This document shows positions 47,713 through 57,741 of a stretch of DNA of 64,000 bases, piece by piece. The DNA is from Thermosynechococcus sp. (lineage in GTDB: Bacteria; Cyanobacteriota; Cyanobacteriia; Thermosynechococcales; Thermosynechococcaceae), in contig NZ_AP024678.1 in the NCBI RefSeq assembly GCF_025999095.1, positions 1,457,527 through 1,521,526 of the forward strand, given 5' to 3'. The notes beneath the pieces were generated by a model, which was not told the origin of the DNA, made no database searches, and saw nothing but the letters and a program-made list of their open reading frames with translations. Numbering within the stretch: position 1 is the stretch's first letter; the number at the start of each line of letters is the position of its first letter. The translations under genes and the position numbers were made by a program.

Positions 47713-48414
47713 TTGAAAATTTCACAGCATTGCCAGTCTTTACTCATTACCGGTGTCGATACTGGTGTGGGCAAAACAATGATCACACGAGCCCTGTGGT
47801 CTTACGCCCATCGCTATCGTCCCCAAGAACGCTGGGGCATTCTCAAGCCCATGCAAAGTGGAACAGCGGTTGAGATTGGGGATGGGGATTACTACTGTCA
47901 AACCCTACCTCTAGAACAAACGCCCAGGGAGGTGTGCCCTCTGAGTTTTGGAGCCCCCCTTGCGCCTCCCATGGCAGCCCAATTGGAAAATCGCAGGATT
48001 GATTTAGCCCCCATCTGGCAGACTTACCAGCAGCTTCAGGAGCGGTTTGATTATCTTTTAGTTGAAGGAATCGGGGGCCTAGGCTCGCCCATTACTTGGG
48101 AGTGGACAGTGGCGGATTTGGCAGCCGCTTGGAAGTTGCCCATTATTTTAGTGGCAACGGTACGCCTGGGGGCGATCGCCCAAATTGTGGCCAATATTGC
48201 CCTTGCCCGGCAATATCAGTTGGCCATTCGCGGTCTGATTCTCAACTGTGTCACCCCCTGTAGTGATGCCGAGATTGAGCAGTGGACTCCGCCAGTATTT
48301 CTCAGCCATTTTACCCAAGTGCCGGTGTTGGGGGTACTGCCCTATGGTCAACAGTCCAATGAACAGTTGGCGGAAATGGTAGCTGAATGGCCCCTGGATC
48401 TGCTTTGGCGCTGA
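47713..48414 (+). CDS. bioD: ATP-dependent dethiobiotin synthetase
   Basis: 233-residue BioD, closing the ureido ring of dethiobiotin from DAPA, CO2 and ATP. P-loop TGVDTGVGKTMITRAL, KPMQSGTAV (substrate lysine and Ser), VEGIGGLGSPITWEWTVADL. No ATG fits; TTG at 47713 is likely, directly after AGGGAGG (47705), an unusually tight spacing, and an ATT at 47719 is another possibility. No other biotin gene is near. Confidence 0.85.
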   Translation: MKISQHCQSLLITGVDTGVGKTMITRALWSYAHRYRPQERWGILKPMQSGTAVEIGDGDYYCQTLPLEQTPREVCPLSFGAPLAPPMAAQLENRRIDLAPIWQTYQQLQERFDYLLVEGIGGLGSPITWEWTVADLAAAWKLPIILVATVRLGAIAQIVANIALARQYQLAIRGLILNCVTPCSDAEIEQWTPPVFLSHFTQVPVLGVLPYGQQSNEQLAEMVAEWPLDLLWR

Positions 48415-48535
48415 GGACAGTTAGGCAGGAAATTATTTTGAGGTCCCTCAAGGATCAATCAAGAATCATAATAAATAAAAGAATAAATAAAAGTGACTGA
48501 GATTTGATTGACACATTGATCGCTGCAACTGACCT
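48415..48535. other. Intergenic region with direct repeat before GST gene
   Basis: An AT-rich spacer holding two tandem copies of AATAAATAAAAG around 48471-48493. It may include the GST promoter; no gene is seen. Confidence 0.4.
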
Positions 48536-49096
48536 ATGCTAAAGCTCTATGGCGGCGCCAAATCCCGCGCCAGTATTGTCCGCTGGTATTTAGAAGAACT
48601 GGGCATTCCCTACGAGTTTGTGCTGATAGATCTCCAAGCTGGGGAACAACATCAGCCTGAATTTCTCAAACTCAACCCCATGGGTAAAGTGCCCGTGATT
48701 GTGGATGGGGATGTGGTGCTTTGGGAATCGGGGGCGATTTTGCTCTATCTTGCCCAAGTTCACGGTGAATTACCCAAGGATGCGGCCGCCGCTGCCCACG
48801 TTTATCAGTGGGTGCTGTTTGCCAACTCTACTCTAACCCAGGCCATGTTTCCTTCCGAAACCCGCGATCGCCAGCTTCCACAACTGCTCAAGGGCATTGA
48901 GACGGCTCTGATGGGGCAATCCTACATTCTCGGCAAGGACTTTTCAGTGGCCGATGTTGCCCTAGGGGCAATGCTGGCCTATCTTCAAATGCTCTTTCAG
49001 GTGGACTTGAGTCCCTATCCTGCCGTAGCGGATTATGTAGCCCGCTTGCAACAACGGCCTGCCTTTCAGAAGGGTTTAATGGGAGCTAGGGCATGA
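48536..49096 (+). CDS. Glutathione S-transferase, chi-like
   Basis: 186-residue GST with thioredoxin-fold N-domain (MLKLYGGAKSRASIVRWYLE, NPMGKVPVIVDGDVVLWESG: the cis-Pro and GSH-binding Glu-Ser) and an all-helical C-domain (GKDFSVADVALGAMLAYL). It is short for a GST and resembles the cyanobacterial chi class. It would conjugate electrophiles to glutathione in the cytoplasm. Its stop overlaps the DUF3531 start (ATGA). Confidence 0.88.
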   Translation: MLKLYGGAKSRASIVRWYLEELGIPYEFVLIDLQAGEQHQPEFLKLNPMGKVPVIVDGDVVLWESGAILLYLAQVHGELPKDAAAAAHVYQWVLFANSTLTQAMFPSETRDRQLPQLLKGIETALMGQSYILGKDFSVADVALGAMLAYLQMLFQVDLSPYPAVADYVARLQQRPAFQKGLMGARA

Positions 49097-49551
49097 ATGT
49101 CATCTTCCGTGAAGTGAATCCCTTTGATGTATGGATTTGGGTGGAATTTGCGGCACCCCCTTCGTCCGTGGAGCAGCAGTACCTGGAGGAAGTCTTTAAC
49201 TCCTGGTTTTTCCTAGGGAAACTGGGGGGATTCAATGCTGAGAATCTCCAAGTCCAGGAAACGGGTTTAGACCTCAGTCACCTAGAGTACGATCGCGCCC
49301 AAGCCGAGAGTTCGCTGATGGCGGTGATGCACAATATGGGCGAGTTTGAGTACAACGATCGCTGGGCTCGTTGCTGGTTTGATTTGGGCACCAGTGACGC
49401 CTTGGCCCTGGATGTCTTAATCAATGCCCTCCATCAATTTAGTGAGGACTATGTCCCCTTAAAAACCCTCGTGATTGGTGGTGACAACCCCGAATGGCCG
49501 ATCGCCACCAGTGAACAGCGGGAAAGGATTGCACAATCGGCGTGGAACTAA
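49093..49551 (+). CDS. DUF3531 protein
   Basis: 152 residues of a cyanobacterial/plastid family of unknown function. Conserved parts include REVNPFDVWIWVEFAAPPSS, EVFNSWFFLGKLGGFNAENL, NDRWARCWFDLGTSDALALD. No membrane segment or signal peptide. It overlaps the GST gene by 4 bases upstream and rsmB by 10 bases downstream, so it lies in the middle of a coupled three-gene unit. Confidence 0.82.
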   Translation: MNVIFREVNPFDVWIWVEFAAPPSSVEQQYLEEVFNSWFFLGKLGGFNAENLQVQETGLDLSHLEYDRAQAESSLMAVMHNMGEFEYNDRWARCWFDLGTSDALALDVLINALHQFSEDYVPLKTLVIGGDNPEWPIATSEQRERIAQSAWN

Positions 49552-50870
49552 GGGCGCGGCGGCTTGCCCTCGATGCCCTAGACCGGGCAGCCAAGGGAGC
49601 CTATGCCGATGTGGCACTGCATCAGGTCTTGCAGCGGTATGCCCCCGATGGGAGCGATCGCACCCTAGTAACTGAACTGGTCTATGGAACTATTCGCCAA
49701 CAGCGCACCTTAGATACCCTGATTCAGGGGTTTTGTCGCCAACTGCCGCCCCTCCCTGTCCAGTTAGTCTTGCGTTTAGGCCTCTATCAACTGCGGTACC
49801 TAGATCGCATTCCTACCCATGCCGCCGTCCACAGCAGCGTTGAACTGGTCAAAGAGATTGGCTTAGGCGGCTTTGCCAAACTGGTCAATGGGGTCTTGCG
49901 CCGTTACACCCGTTCAACCCTGGATCCCCTTGACGCCCTGATTGCTGATCTACCGTTGATCTCACAACTGGGCTGTCGCTACAGCTTTCCCGACGAATTG
50001 ATTACCTCTTGGTTAGAACGTTTGCCTCTTCAGGAGTGTACTGCCCTCTGTCAGTGGTTCAATCAGCCGCCCCGCCTCGATCTACGCCTCAATCCACTGC
50101 GAACAACAGCTGATCAACTAATCGCTGATTTTGAAACAGCAGGCTATGGGCTGCAACCAATTCCCCCCCTGCCCCAAGGACTGGTTCTATCCCACTGTGG
50201 GCAATCCATGCAGGCACTCCCCGGCTATGCCGCGGGTCACTGGTCGGTTCAGGATCGGGCAGCACAATGGGTAAGCCATCTGTTAGATCCCCAGCCTGGG
50301 GAGGTGGTTATTGATGCCTGTGCAGCACCCGGGGGGAAAACCACCCACATTGCTGAGTTAATGGGAGATCAAGGCCGTGTCATTGCCTGCGATCGCTCCC
50401 CCACTCGCCTGCGGAAGTTAGCGCAAAATCGCGATCGCCTCGGCCTCAAAAGCATTGAAATCCACACCCTAGATAGTGCGACGGCAGAGAATTTTGCAGC
50501 AGTGGGCGATCGTGTCCTTTTAGACGTACCCTGTTCGGGAACAGGAACGCTGCACCGCCATGCCGATGCCCGCTGGCGACCCCTGAAGACGCGATTAGCT
50601 GAACTCTTGCCCCTGCAAGCCCAACTTTTGGCCACCGTCTGCCAGTGGGTGAAACCCCACGGCTTACTCGTGTATGCCACCTGTAGCTTGGAACCGGCAG
50701 AAAATGAGGCCCAGATTCAGCAGTTTCTGGCCCACCATCCCCAGTGGCACATTGAACCGCCACCCCCAAACTTTCCCCTCAAAGCAGCGCCCGAAGGTTG
50801 GATCACCGTGTGGCCGCAACGGGATGATATGGATGGCTTTTTTATGGTGCGGTTGCGACGCGATAGCTAA
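49542..50870 (+). CDS. rsmB: 16S rRNA (cytosine-967-C5)-methyltransferase
   Basis: 442-residue RsmB (Sun/Fmu) enzyme. An N-terminal NusB-like domain (RRLALDALDRAAKGAYADVA, HAAVHSSVELVKEIGLGGFA) precedes the Rossmann methyltransferase with IDACAAPGGKTTHIAELMGD, DVPCSGTGTLHRHADARWR and YATCSLEPAENE; the two cysteines (PCSG, ATCS) are the usual m5C pair. It begins with GTG at 49542 inside DUF3531. Convergent with the CPBP gene, overlapping it by 29 bases. Confidence 0.93.
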   Translation: MELRARRLALDALDRAAKGAYADVALHQVLQRYAPDGSDRTLVTELVYGTIRQQRTLDTLIQGFCRQLPPLPVQLVLRLGLYQLRYLDRIPTHAAVHSSVELVKEIGLGGFAKLVNGVLRRYTRSTLDPLDALIADLPLISQLGCRYSFPDELITSWLERLPLQECTALCQWFNQPPRLDLRLNPLRTTADQLIADFETAGYGLQPIPPLPQGLVLSHCGQSMQALPGYAAGHWSVQDRAAQWVSHLLDPQPGEVVIDACAAPGGKTTHIAELMGDQGRVIACDRSPTRLRKLAQNRDRLGLKSIEIHTLDSATAENFAAVGDRVLLDVPCSGTGTLHRHADARWRPLKTRLAELLPLQAQLLATVCQWVKPHGLLVYATCSLEPAENEAQIQQFLAHHPQWHIEPPPPNFPLKAAPEGWITVWPQRDDMDGFFMVRLRRDS

Positions 50871-51648
50871 GCCCCAAAGCCACCAGAATTAAAATACCTA
50901 CCCCCATCAGGCCGGCGATCGGGTTACCGTTAATGCCCGTTAGCCACTCTGGTGCCACACCGGTGTAGGTCACCAATTTTCCCGCATTGACACCAAAATA
51001 AGCCCAGACTAAGCCACCGTGAAGTCCCATGGGAAAGCCTAAACGGCCACCAAAGACCCATTTACTCAAACTGAGAATCCAACCCAACAGTGCTAAGCCA
51101 AAAAACTGCGGCCATGTGGCTAAAATCACCTCTAAGGGATGCAGATAGTGCAACGCCGCAAAAATCAGGCCATTGAGCAAGAGAGCAAACCACGGTTGGT
51201 ACTCCAGCTCTAGCTCCTGCAACAGCCAGCCCCGGAACAACAATTCCTCAGCAAAGCCCACAGCAACACCGGTTAGGACGCCATCCAGCAGGACCAGACC
51301 AAAGCGATCCGGCAGCCCCTGCCAGCTCACCCAACCCAAAAGCCCCTCAATGACAAATAGCAGGCCAACCAAAAACACACCCGCTAGCCACCCCAGCAGA
51401 GCATCCCGCCCAAAGTTCCAACCGCCCTTCAGGCCATAAAACACGAGGGGCGATCGCTGGTGGTGTACCCGCTGCCCCCAGACTCGCAGCAAGAGGATAA
51501 AAATGAGATACAACAGCCCCATATTGACAAAGCTGGCTGCTCCCCCTTCTCCCCACAGAAAATAGATGCCTAGGCCAAAGGGCAGCCACAGCAGCAGCAG
51601 GGTCAGGGCAAAACTAAAGATGCGAAGCCAAAAGGGGCGGCGGATCAT
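50842..51648 (-). CDS. CPBP-family intramembrane metalloprotease
   Basis: 268-residue membrane protein with about seven helices of the Abi/CPBP (Rce1-like) family. Putative metal site: FAEELLFRGWLLQEL, then FAALHYLHP and a later HGGLVWAYFGVN. Such proteins may cleave prenylated peptides or act without proteolysis. ATG 51648 avoids an overlap with clpS; a TTG at 51693 would add 15 residues and run into it. Substrate unknown. Confidence 0.82.
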   Translation of the reverse strand: MIRRPFWLRIFSFALTLLLLWLPFGLGIYFLWGEGGAASFVNMGLLYLIFILLLRVWGQRVHHQRSPLVFYGLKGGWNFGRDALLGWLAGVFLVGLLFVIEGLLGWVSWQGLPDRFGLVLLDGVLTGVAVGFAEELLFRGWLLQELELEYQPWFALLLNGLIFAALHYLHPLEVILATWPQFFGLALLGWILSLSKWVFGGRLGFPMGLHGGLVWAYFGVNAGKLVTYTGVAPEWLTGINGNPIAGLMGVGILILVALGLSYRVATAP

Positions 51649-51676
51649 TTGCCGCCAAAACTGGGAAAACAGTGGC

Positions 51677-51958
51677 TTACTCAGTCGGCTCAATGGTACT
51701 CGTTAGGCCTGCCATTTTCAGGCCTTCACAGTAAAACTCAGCGTGCTCAAGGGCACAGGTAATCACCAGGGCAACCCCCGTCAGGTGTGCCTCCATCATA
51801 ATATCCACGGCCTGGGGTTGGGTGAGGCTTGGCACCGTCTTCAGCAATACCTCCACCACATACTCCATAGAGTTGACGTTGTCATTGTGAAGGAGCACCC
51901 GATAACGGGGAGCCAACTTGCGAACGGTTGCTGGTTTTTCAATAGTTTGCACTGACAT
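51677..51958 (-). CDS. clpS: ClpS adaptor protein
   Basis: 93-residue adaptor that brings N-degron proteins to ClpC/ClpA-ClpP. ATG 51958 (MSVQTIEKPATVRKLAPRYR) starts the conserved YRVLLHNDNVNSMEYVVEVL, QAVDIMMEAHLTGVALVITC and the terminal YCEGLKMAGLTSTIEP. The N-degron pocket residues (ND in LLHNDN, Met, H) appear intact. It lies directly upstream of the CPBP gene on the same strand. Confidence 0.94.
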   Translation of the reverse strand: MSVQTIEKPATVRKLAPRYRVLLHNDNVNSMEYVVEVLLKTVPSLTQPQAVDIMMEAHLTGVALVITCALEHAEFYCEGLKMAGLTSTIEPTE

Positions 51959-52034
51959 TGTTGGCCATGCCTCCATTCAGTGGACATTCAGGGTAAGACA
52001 TTCAATAAATACGCTTAAGATTTTAGCAAACCCA

Positions 52035-53555
52035 TCAAACCTGACCACCCGCCGATTCAGGACGTAACAGCGGGAAAGCAATCACATCACGAATACTTGG
52101 CGAGTCCGTTAGCAGCATTACCAAGCGGTCAATGCCAATTCCTAGACCTCCCGTGGGCGGCATTCCATGTTCCAAGGCGGTGAGAAAATCTTCATCAACA
52201 CTATGGGCTTCCAAATCCCCAGCCGCCTTGCGTCGTGCTTGTTCCTCCAAGCGTTGCCGTTGATCCAACGGATCCGTTAACTCCGAAAAACTATTGGCAT
52301 GCTCGCGGCCGACGATAAATAATTCAAATCGCTCCACCAGTCCCGGTTGACTGCGGTGGGGCTTGGCCAAGGGAGAAATCTCCACAGGGTAGTCGAGAAC
52401 GAACGTGGGCTGAATCAATGTAGGTTCAACGGTTTGCTCAAAGACTTCGTTGAGCACGCGGCCTATGGTGTCGCAGGCTGCTAAGTCTTTTACCCCTGCC
52501 TTTTGGGCCGCGGTTTTAGCCGCTGCTAGATCGCTGAATTGGCGAAAATCAATCCCAGTGGCTGCCCACACCGCGTCGTGCATCGTCACCCGTCGCCATG
52601 GGGGCGTCAGATCAATTGTTTCTCCTTGATAGGTGATCTTGAGTGTGCCCAACACCTCCATCGCTGCTGTGGTGATGATCGCCTCGGTGAGCGTCATCAT
52701 ATCGTTATAGTCCGCATAGGCCTGATAGACCTCAATGGAGGTAAATTCAGGGTTGTGCTTGGTGGAGATGCCCTCATTGCGAAAGATGCGCCCCAGTTCA
52801 TAGACCTTCTCAAACCCACCGACAATGAGGCGCTTCAGGTGCAGTTCGGTGGCAATGCGCAGATAAAGCTGCATCTCCAACGTGTTGTGGTAGGTAATAA
52901 AAGGACGTGCCTCGGCCCCCCCGGCTTGCGCCTGGAGAACAGGTGTTTCAATCTCAATAAAGCCCTGGGCATCGAGGTAGCGGCGAATGGCAGCAGTAAT
53001 CAGTGCTCGCTTGCGGAATGTGTCACGGACTTGGGGATTGACGATGAGATCCACATAGCGCTGACGATAGCGCTTTTCCACATCCGTGAGGCCGTGCCAT
53101 TTATCCGGTAGGGGCAACAATGATTTTGTCAGCATGGTGTAGGATTCCACCACAACCGAGAGTTCGCCCTTCTCAGTGCGCTTGAGGGTGCCTACAGCGC
53201 CAAGGATATCACCGACATCGGTAAGGTGCTTCAAATCGGCAAAGGCGGCGTCCCCCATGCCTTGGCTAATGGTTTGCCTATCGAGGTAAAGCTGAATCGT
53301 ACCGCTGTCATCCTGTAGCGTAAAAAAAGCTAGCTTGCCAAAGATGCGCCGCGCCATAATGCGGCCGGCCACACTCACGCGATCGCCCACCGCTTCGCCA
53401 GCGGCCAAGTGGGCATATTTTTCTTGCAGAACTGCCGCAGTATGGGTGCGCTCCCAACGATAGGCATAGGGGTTCATTCCCTGTGCTTGCAATGTTTTTG
53501 CTTTCTCAATCCGTGTTGCCCGAATTTCGGCTCCCGTTGCCCCCACGTCGGCCAT
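52035..53555 (-). CDS. lysS: Lysyl-tRNA synthetase, class II
   Basis: 506-residue LysRS charging tRNA-Lys. N-terminal OB fold with [20 protein letters not shown], catalytic domain with [36 protein letters not shown] and motif 3-type [23 protein letters not shown] 53555. It diverges from ppk by 105 bases. Full length. Confidence 0.97.
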   Translation of the reverse strand: MADVGATGAEIRATRIEKAKTLQAQGMNPYAYRWERTHTAAVLQEKYAHLAAGEAVGDRVSVAGRIMARRIFGKLAFFTLQDDSGTIQLYLDRQTISQGMGDAAFADLKHLTDVGDILGAVGTLKRTEKGELSVVVESYTMLTKSLLPLPDKWHGLTDVEKRYRQRYVDLIVNPQVRDTFRKRALITAAIRRYLDAQGFIEIETPVLQAQAGGAEARPFITYHNTLEMQLYLRIATELHLKRLIVGGFEKVYELGRIFRNEGISTKHNPEFTSIEVYQAYADYNDMMTLTEAIITTAAMEVLGTLKITYQGETIDLTPPWRRVTMHDAVWAATGIDFRQFSDLAAAKTAAQKAGVKDLAACDTIGRVLNEVFEQTVEPTLIQPTFVLDYPVEISPLAKPHRSQPGLVERFELFIVGREHANSFSELTDPLDQRQRLEEQARRKAAGDLEAHSVDEDFLTALEHGMPPTGGLGIGIDRLVMLLTDSPSIRDVIAFPLLRPESAGGQV

Positions 53556-53660
53556 ATTGGTACAAACTCTCCACGATTAGCAAACCTTAACCTTCTTATT
53601 GTACGCTCTGGAATCGGTAGCAACGCTGTAAAAGGGGAATCGAGTACAGTGGAAGCTAGT

Positions 53661-55886
53661 GTGACCAATGAACAAGAACAAACGGCTATGCCTTCTGCGA
53701 AGTCCCCTCGCCGTAAAGCACCCGACCCCATTGATCTACATGATCCGCAATACTACTTCAATCGCTCTTTAAGCTGGCTGGAATTTAATAAGCGGGTTCT
53801 TCACGAAGCCTATGACCCCCGCACACCGCTACTAGAGCGGCTCAAATTCATGGCCATATTCAGTTCCAACTTGGATGAATTTTTCATGGTGCGTGTGGCC
53901 GGTTTGAAGCAGCAAGTGGAAAGTGGCATTCTCCAAGGCGGAGCCGATGGCATGCCTCCAGCGGAGCAATTACAGGCAGTGCGGCAATATCTCCTACCGA
54001 TTGTTACGGAGCAACACCGCTATTTCGACCAAGAACTGCGTGCCCTCTTGGCCAAGGAATCTATTTTCCTCACTCGCTTTAATGAGTTGACGCCCGAGCA
54101 GCAGGCCTACCTTAACGACTACTTCCAAGCCCAAGTGTTCCCCGTGCTCACCCCTTTAGCCGTTGATCCAGCGCACCCTTTCCCCTACATTTCTAGCCTC
54201 AGCCTTAACCTTGCTGTCCTGATTCGTGATCCAGAATCTGGCCAAGAACGACTGGCACGGGTGAAGGTACCGAATCAGTTTCCACGCTTTGTTGCCCTTC
54301 CCCAGCACTTGCACTCGCCCCAAGGTATTCATTGGCTGGGCGTTCCCCTCGAAGAAATTATTGCCCACAACCTCAGTGCTCTCTTTCCGGGGATGGAGAT
54401 TCAGGCCTACTTTGCCTTTCGCATTACCCGCAGTGCCGACCTCGAACTAGAAACGGACAAGGCCGATGATTTACTGATTGCCATTGAACAGGAAATTCGT
54501 AAACGGCGCTTTGGCTCTGTGGTGCGTCTGGAGGTGCAGCGGGGCATGCCACCGCTTCTGAGGCAAACCCTAATGGAAGAGATGGATCTCGAGGAAATTG
54601 ATGTCTATGAACTCGAGGGTCTGCTGTGCCTCAATGATCTTTTCGCGTTTATGAGCCTGCCCTTACCCTACTTGAAGGATCCAGAGTGGCACCCCCAGAT
54701 TCCGCCAAGTTTCCAGCGCGTGGAGGAGCGGGAATCCATGTTTGACACAAGCAGTGAAATTACCACCCTTGGCACCGACTATTGGGAAGCTGTTGCCAAC
54801 GAACTCTTTGGTCTCATTCGCGAAGGGGATATTATCGTTCATCACCCCTACCATTCCTTTGCGGCAACGGTACAGCGCTTCATTACTTTGGCGGCCCATG
54901 ATCCCCAAGTGCTGGCCATTAAGATGACGCTTTATCGCACCTCCGGTGACTCGCCGATTGTCAGTGCCCTGATTAAAGCTGCAGAGAATGGCAAACAGGT
55001 GGCGGTTTTAGTGGAACTGAAGGCGCGCTTTGATGAGGAAAATAATATCCTCTGGGCACGAAAGCTGGAGAAAGTGGGGGTCCATGTGGTCTATGGTGTA
55101 CCGGGTCTGAAGACCCACACCAAAACAGTTTTGGTTGTGCGCCAAGAGGCGGGGCAAATTCGCCGCTATGTCCACATTGGCACTGGCAATTACAATCCCA
55201 AAACTGCTGGTCTCTATGAGGACTTGGGGCTATTTTCCTGCCGCGAGGAATTGGGAGCAGATCTCTCGGAACTCTTTAATGTGCTCACGGGCTATGCCCG
55301 CCAGCGGGATTATCGCAAGCTTCTTGTTGCCCCAGTCACGATGCGCGATCGCACCCTCCAATTGATCCATCGCGAGATCGAACATGCCCGCAATGGTCAG
55401 CCGGGGCGGATCATTGCCAAGATGAATGCAATTACAGATACGCAGGTGATTCGTGCCCTCTATGAGGCCTCCCAAGCAGGGGTGGAAATTGATTTGATTG
55501 TTCGCGGTATGTGCTGTCTGCGCCCCGGTGTACCGGGCGTCAGCGATCGCATTCGGGTGATTAGTATCATTGGCCGCTTTTTAGAGCACTCCCGCATTTT
55601 CTACTTTGGCAACAATGGGGAGCCAGAGTATTACATCGGCAGTGCCGACTGGCGATCGCGCAACCTAGACCGCCGCGTTGAGGCCATTACCCCCATTGAA
55701 GATCCAACCATTCAACTGGAACTCAAAGAATTACTTGAAATTATGTTGGCAGACAATCGCCAAGCGTGGGAACTGCAACCCGATGGCACCTACCAGCAAC
55801 GACAGCCAGCACCTGGAGAAGCGGAGCGGGGCACCCATAGTGTTTTAATGGCACGCACCCTCAAAGAAGTACAAGCAAGCCACTAG
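53661..55886 (+). CDS. ppk: Polyphosphate kinase 1
   Basis: 741 residues. PPK1 polymerises ATP gamma-phosphate into polyphosphate. N domain: YFNRSLSWLEFNKRVLHEAY; catalytic domains: VLAIKMTLYRTSGDSPIV, VELKARFDEENNILWARKLE, and the phosphohistidine RRYVHIGTGNYNPKTAGLY, followed by NRGMCCLRPGVPGVSDRIR-like IVRGMCCLRPGVPG. GTG 53661 has GGAAG at 5-base spacing; an ATG at 53688 (9 codons later) has no Shine-Dalgarno but is an alternative. Overlaps the ABC exporter by 4 bases, convergent. Confidence 0.93.
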   Translation: MTNEQEQTAMPSAKSPRRKAPDPIDLHDPQYYFNRSLSWLEFNKRVLHEAYDPRTPLLERLKFMAIFSSNLDEFFMVRVAGLKQQVESGILQGGADGMPPAEQLQAVRQYLLPIVTEQHRYFDQELRALLAKESIFLTRFNELTPEQQAYLNDYFQAQVFPVLTPLAVDPAHPFPYISSLSLNLAVLIRDPESGQERLARVKVPNQFPRFVALPQHLHSPQGIHWLGVPLEEIIAHNLSALFPGMEIQAYFAFRITRSADLELETDKADDLLIAIEQEIRKRRFGSVVRLEVQRGMPPLLRQTLMEEMDLEEIDVYELEGLLCLNDLFAFMSLPLPYLKDPEWHPQIPPSFQRVEERESMFDTSSEITTLGTDYWEAVANELFGLIREGDIIVHHPYHSFAATVQRFITLAAHDPQVLAIKMTLYRTSGDSPIVSALIKAAENGKQVAVLVELKARFDEENNILWARKLEKVGVHVVYGVPGLKTHTKTVLVVRQEAGQIRRYVHIGTGNYNPKTAGLYEDLGLFSCREELGADLSELFNVLTGYARQRDYRKLLVAPVTMRDRTLQLIHREIEHARNGQPGRIIAKMNAITDTQVIRALYEASQAGVEIDLIVRGMCCLRPGVPGVSDRIRVISIIGRFLEHSRIFYFGNNGEPEYYIGSADWRSRNLDRRVEAITPIEDPTIQLELKELLEIMLADNRQAWELQPDGTYQQRQPAPGEAERGTHSVLMARTLKEVQASH

Positions 55887-57700
55887 GGTGCTCCTGCATA
55901 CCCTTGGGCAATGGCTCGAAAGTCTGGACTCGTTTGCAGAAGTTCTTGGTAGCTCCCTACAGCGATCACTTGGCCATTGGCCATTAGGTACAGGCGATCG
56001 CACCCCATAACAGTGCTCAGGCGGTGGGCAATCATAATGATTGTCTTGTTGCCGCTAAGGGCTTGAATTGCATCCATGACCCCCGCTTCCGTTTGGTTAT
56101 CAAGGGCGGCTGTCGCTTCATCCATCACCAAGACGGAAGGGTTGTGATAGAGGGCCCGAGCAATGCCAATTCGCTGCCGCTGTCCCCCAGAAAGGCGGAT
56201 CCCCCGTTCCCCGACCACCGTATCCAGACCCTGCGGTAGCGAATCAACAAAGGCAGCCAGCTGCGCGGCCTTGACCGCTGCCCATAACGCCTCCTCATCA
56301 ATCGCCTCATCCGCTAGGCCAAAGGCAATATTCCGACGCAAGGTATCATCCGATAGATAAATTGTTTGGGGAATATAGCCAATTTGCCGTTGCCATTGGC
56401 CAAGGTTGCCATAAATGCTGCTACCATCGACGCGAATATCCCCCTGGTAAGGGGTGAGCAACCCCAAAATCAAATCAACAATGGTCGTTTTCCCTGCGCC
56501 CGACGCTCCCACAAACCCCACCATTTCCCCCCGTTTAATCTTCAGGGAAACGCCTCGAATCGCAGGTTGAGCAGCATTGGGGTAGGTATAGTGCACATCA
56601 ATGAGTTCTAGGCAGTCTTGAAAAATGGGTTCTTTTTCCCTTCGCCACTCCAGAAGCTCAGAGAGCGGAAGCGTCCGCGCCGCCCAAATATCCTCATAAA
56701 CCAGATCCACCGCAGCAGAATAGTAGATTATAGTATTGAGGCTAAACATCAGGCGCCCTCCCGAGGGCAACAGGCGAAATGCGGCGGCGGCAAACAGGGA
56801 GATTAGGGGTAACACCTGCGCCACATTACCTCGTTGCAGCAGGGTTAGGATAATAATCAGAACGATGATGAGAACTGCCAAGCTTTCAAAGTAAAGACGG
56901 GGTAACTGCTGCATAAACAGGACAAATAAGTTGGCTTTGCGTTCGTTAGCCATGTTTTCACTATAGGTCTTGAGGAAGTAAGCCTCTCGACCAAGTAACT
57001 TGACTTCCTTGATCCCACCCAAAGCTTCATTAATGCTTTGGATCACTTTTTGGGCATAACCAACACGGCGCTGACCCACAGTCTTAAGTTGGCGCCGAAA
57101 CCCTTGAAAGAAGATAAAAGAAAGTATTGAAATTAAAGCGATAACCAGAATTGAGATGAAGGGATTGGCCAAAATAATAACTGAAAATATAGCCAAAACA
57201 ATCAAGGATTCCGAAAAAACAGTCAGTAGGGGCAGTAGGTAGTTGTTGAAAACATTATTTACTTCATTATTTACATTTTGGATCAACGTGGCGGTATTAG
57301 TTTGTAAATGAAAGGTGTAGGGCTTGTAGAGATAGCCTTGCAATAGTAAAGTCGCAAACTTACGGTTCTTGCTATTTAAGAACTGCAACTGCAGATAACT
57401 GCTCAAGGCAAGAAATAAATTTTTGCATAGATACAGAAGGCCAAAAGCTACACTCAATATCAAAAGCCACTGAGCTTGCTCTGTATCTGTAAGGGGACTT
57501 TGACGCCAAAAGAGAAGGGCATTCAATCGCTCCGGTTTTTCCACAACCGCTATAAAGGGCAGCACTAACCCTACCCCCGCCGCTTCCCAAAGACTCGCAA
57601 GCACCATCAGCAAGCCAATGCCGAGCAATTGCCAGCGATCGCCCCGATCCAGGAGTTGCCAAATTTTGCTAAGGGAGCGCAACGCAGGGTGCTTTCGCAT
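55883..57700 (-). CDS. ABC exporter (MsbA/PglK type)
   Basis: 605-residue half-transporter: about six helices in residues 20-330 and an ATPase domain 360-600 with GFVGASGAGKTTIVDLILGL, LSGGQRQRIGIARALY, VLVMDEATAALDNQTE and IMIAHRLSTVMGCDRL. It likely works as a homodimer moving lipid-linked sugars or lipids out; PglK-like resemblance is weak. Helical membrane segment between 140 and 310 is unusually rich in Asn and Ile/Leu. No glycosyltransferase gene is near. Substrate unknown. Confidence 0.87.
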   Translation of the reverse strand: MRKHPALRSLSKIWQLLDRGDRWQLLGIGLLMVLASLWEAAGVGLVLPFIAVVEKPERLNALLFWRQSPLTDTEQAQWLLILSVAFGLLYLCKNLFLALSSYLQLQFLNSKNRKFATLLLQGYLYKPYTFHLQTNTATLIQNVNNEVNNVFNNYLLPLLTVFSESLIVLAIFSVIILANPFISILVIALISILSFIFFQGFRRQLKTVGQRRVGYAQKVIQSINEALGGIKEVKLLGREAYFLKTYSENMANERKANLFVLFMQQLPRLYFESLAVLIIVLIIILTLLQRGNVAQVLPLISLFAAAAFRLLPSGGRLMFSLNTIIYYSAAVDLVYEDIWAARTLPLSELLEWRREKEPIFQDCLELIDVHYTYPNAAQPAIRGVSLKIKRGEMVGFVGASGAGKTTIVDLILGLLTPYQGDIRVDGSSIYGNLGQWQRQIGYIPQTIYLSDDTLRRNIAFGLADEAIDEEALWAAVKAAQLAAFVDSLPQGLDTVVGERGIRLSGGQRQRIGIARALYHNPSVLVMDEATAALDNQTEAGVMDAIQALSGNKTIIMIAHRLSTVMGCDRLYLMANGQVIAVGSYQELLQTSPDFRAIAQGYAGAP

Positions 57701-57741
57701 TTCATTTGTTTAGGCCTAACAACGCCTCTATCTTAAACCAG

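Noticed and set aside
48471-48493. Tandem AATAAATAAAAG as a CRISPR-like or regulatory repeat
   Set aside because: Only two short copies without spacers; more likely AT-rich promoter sequence.
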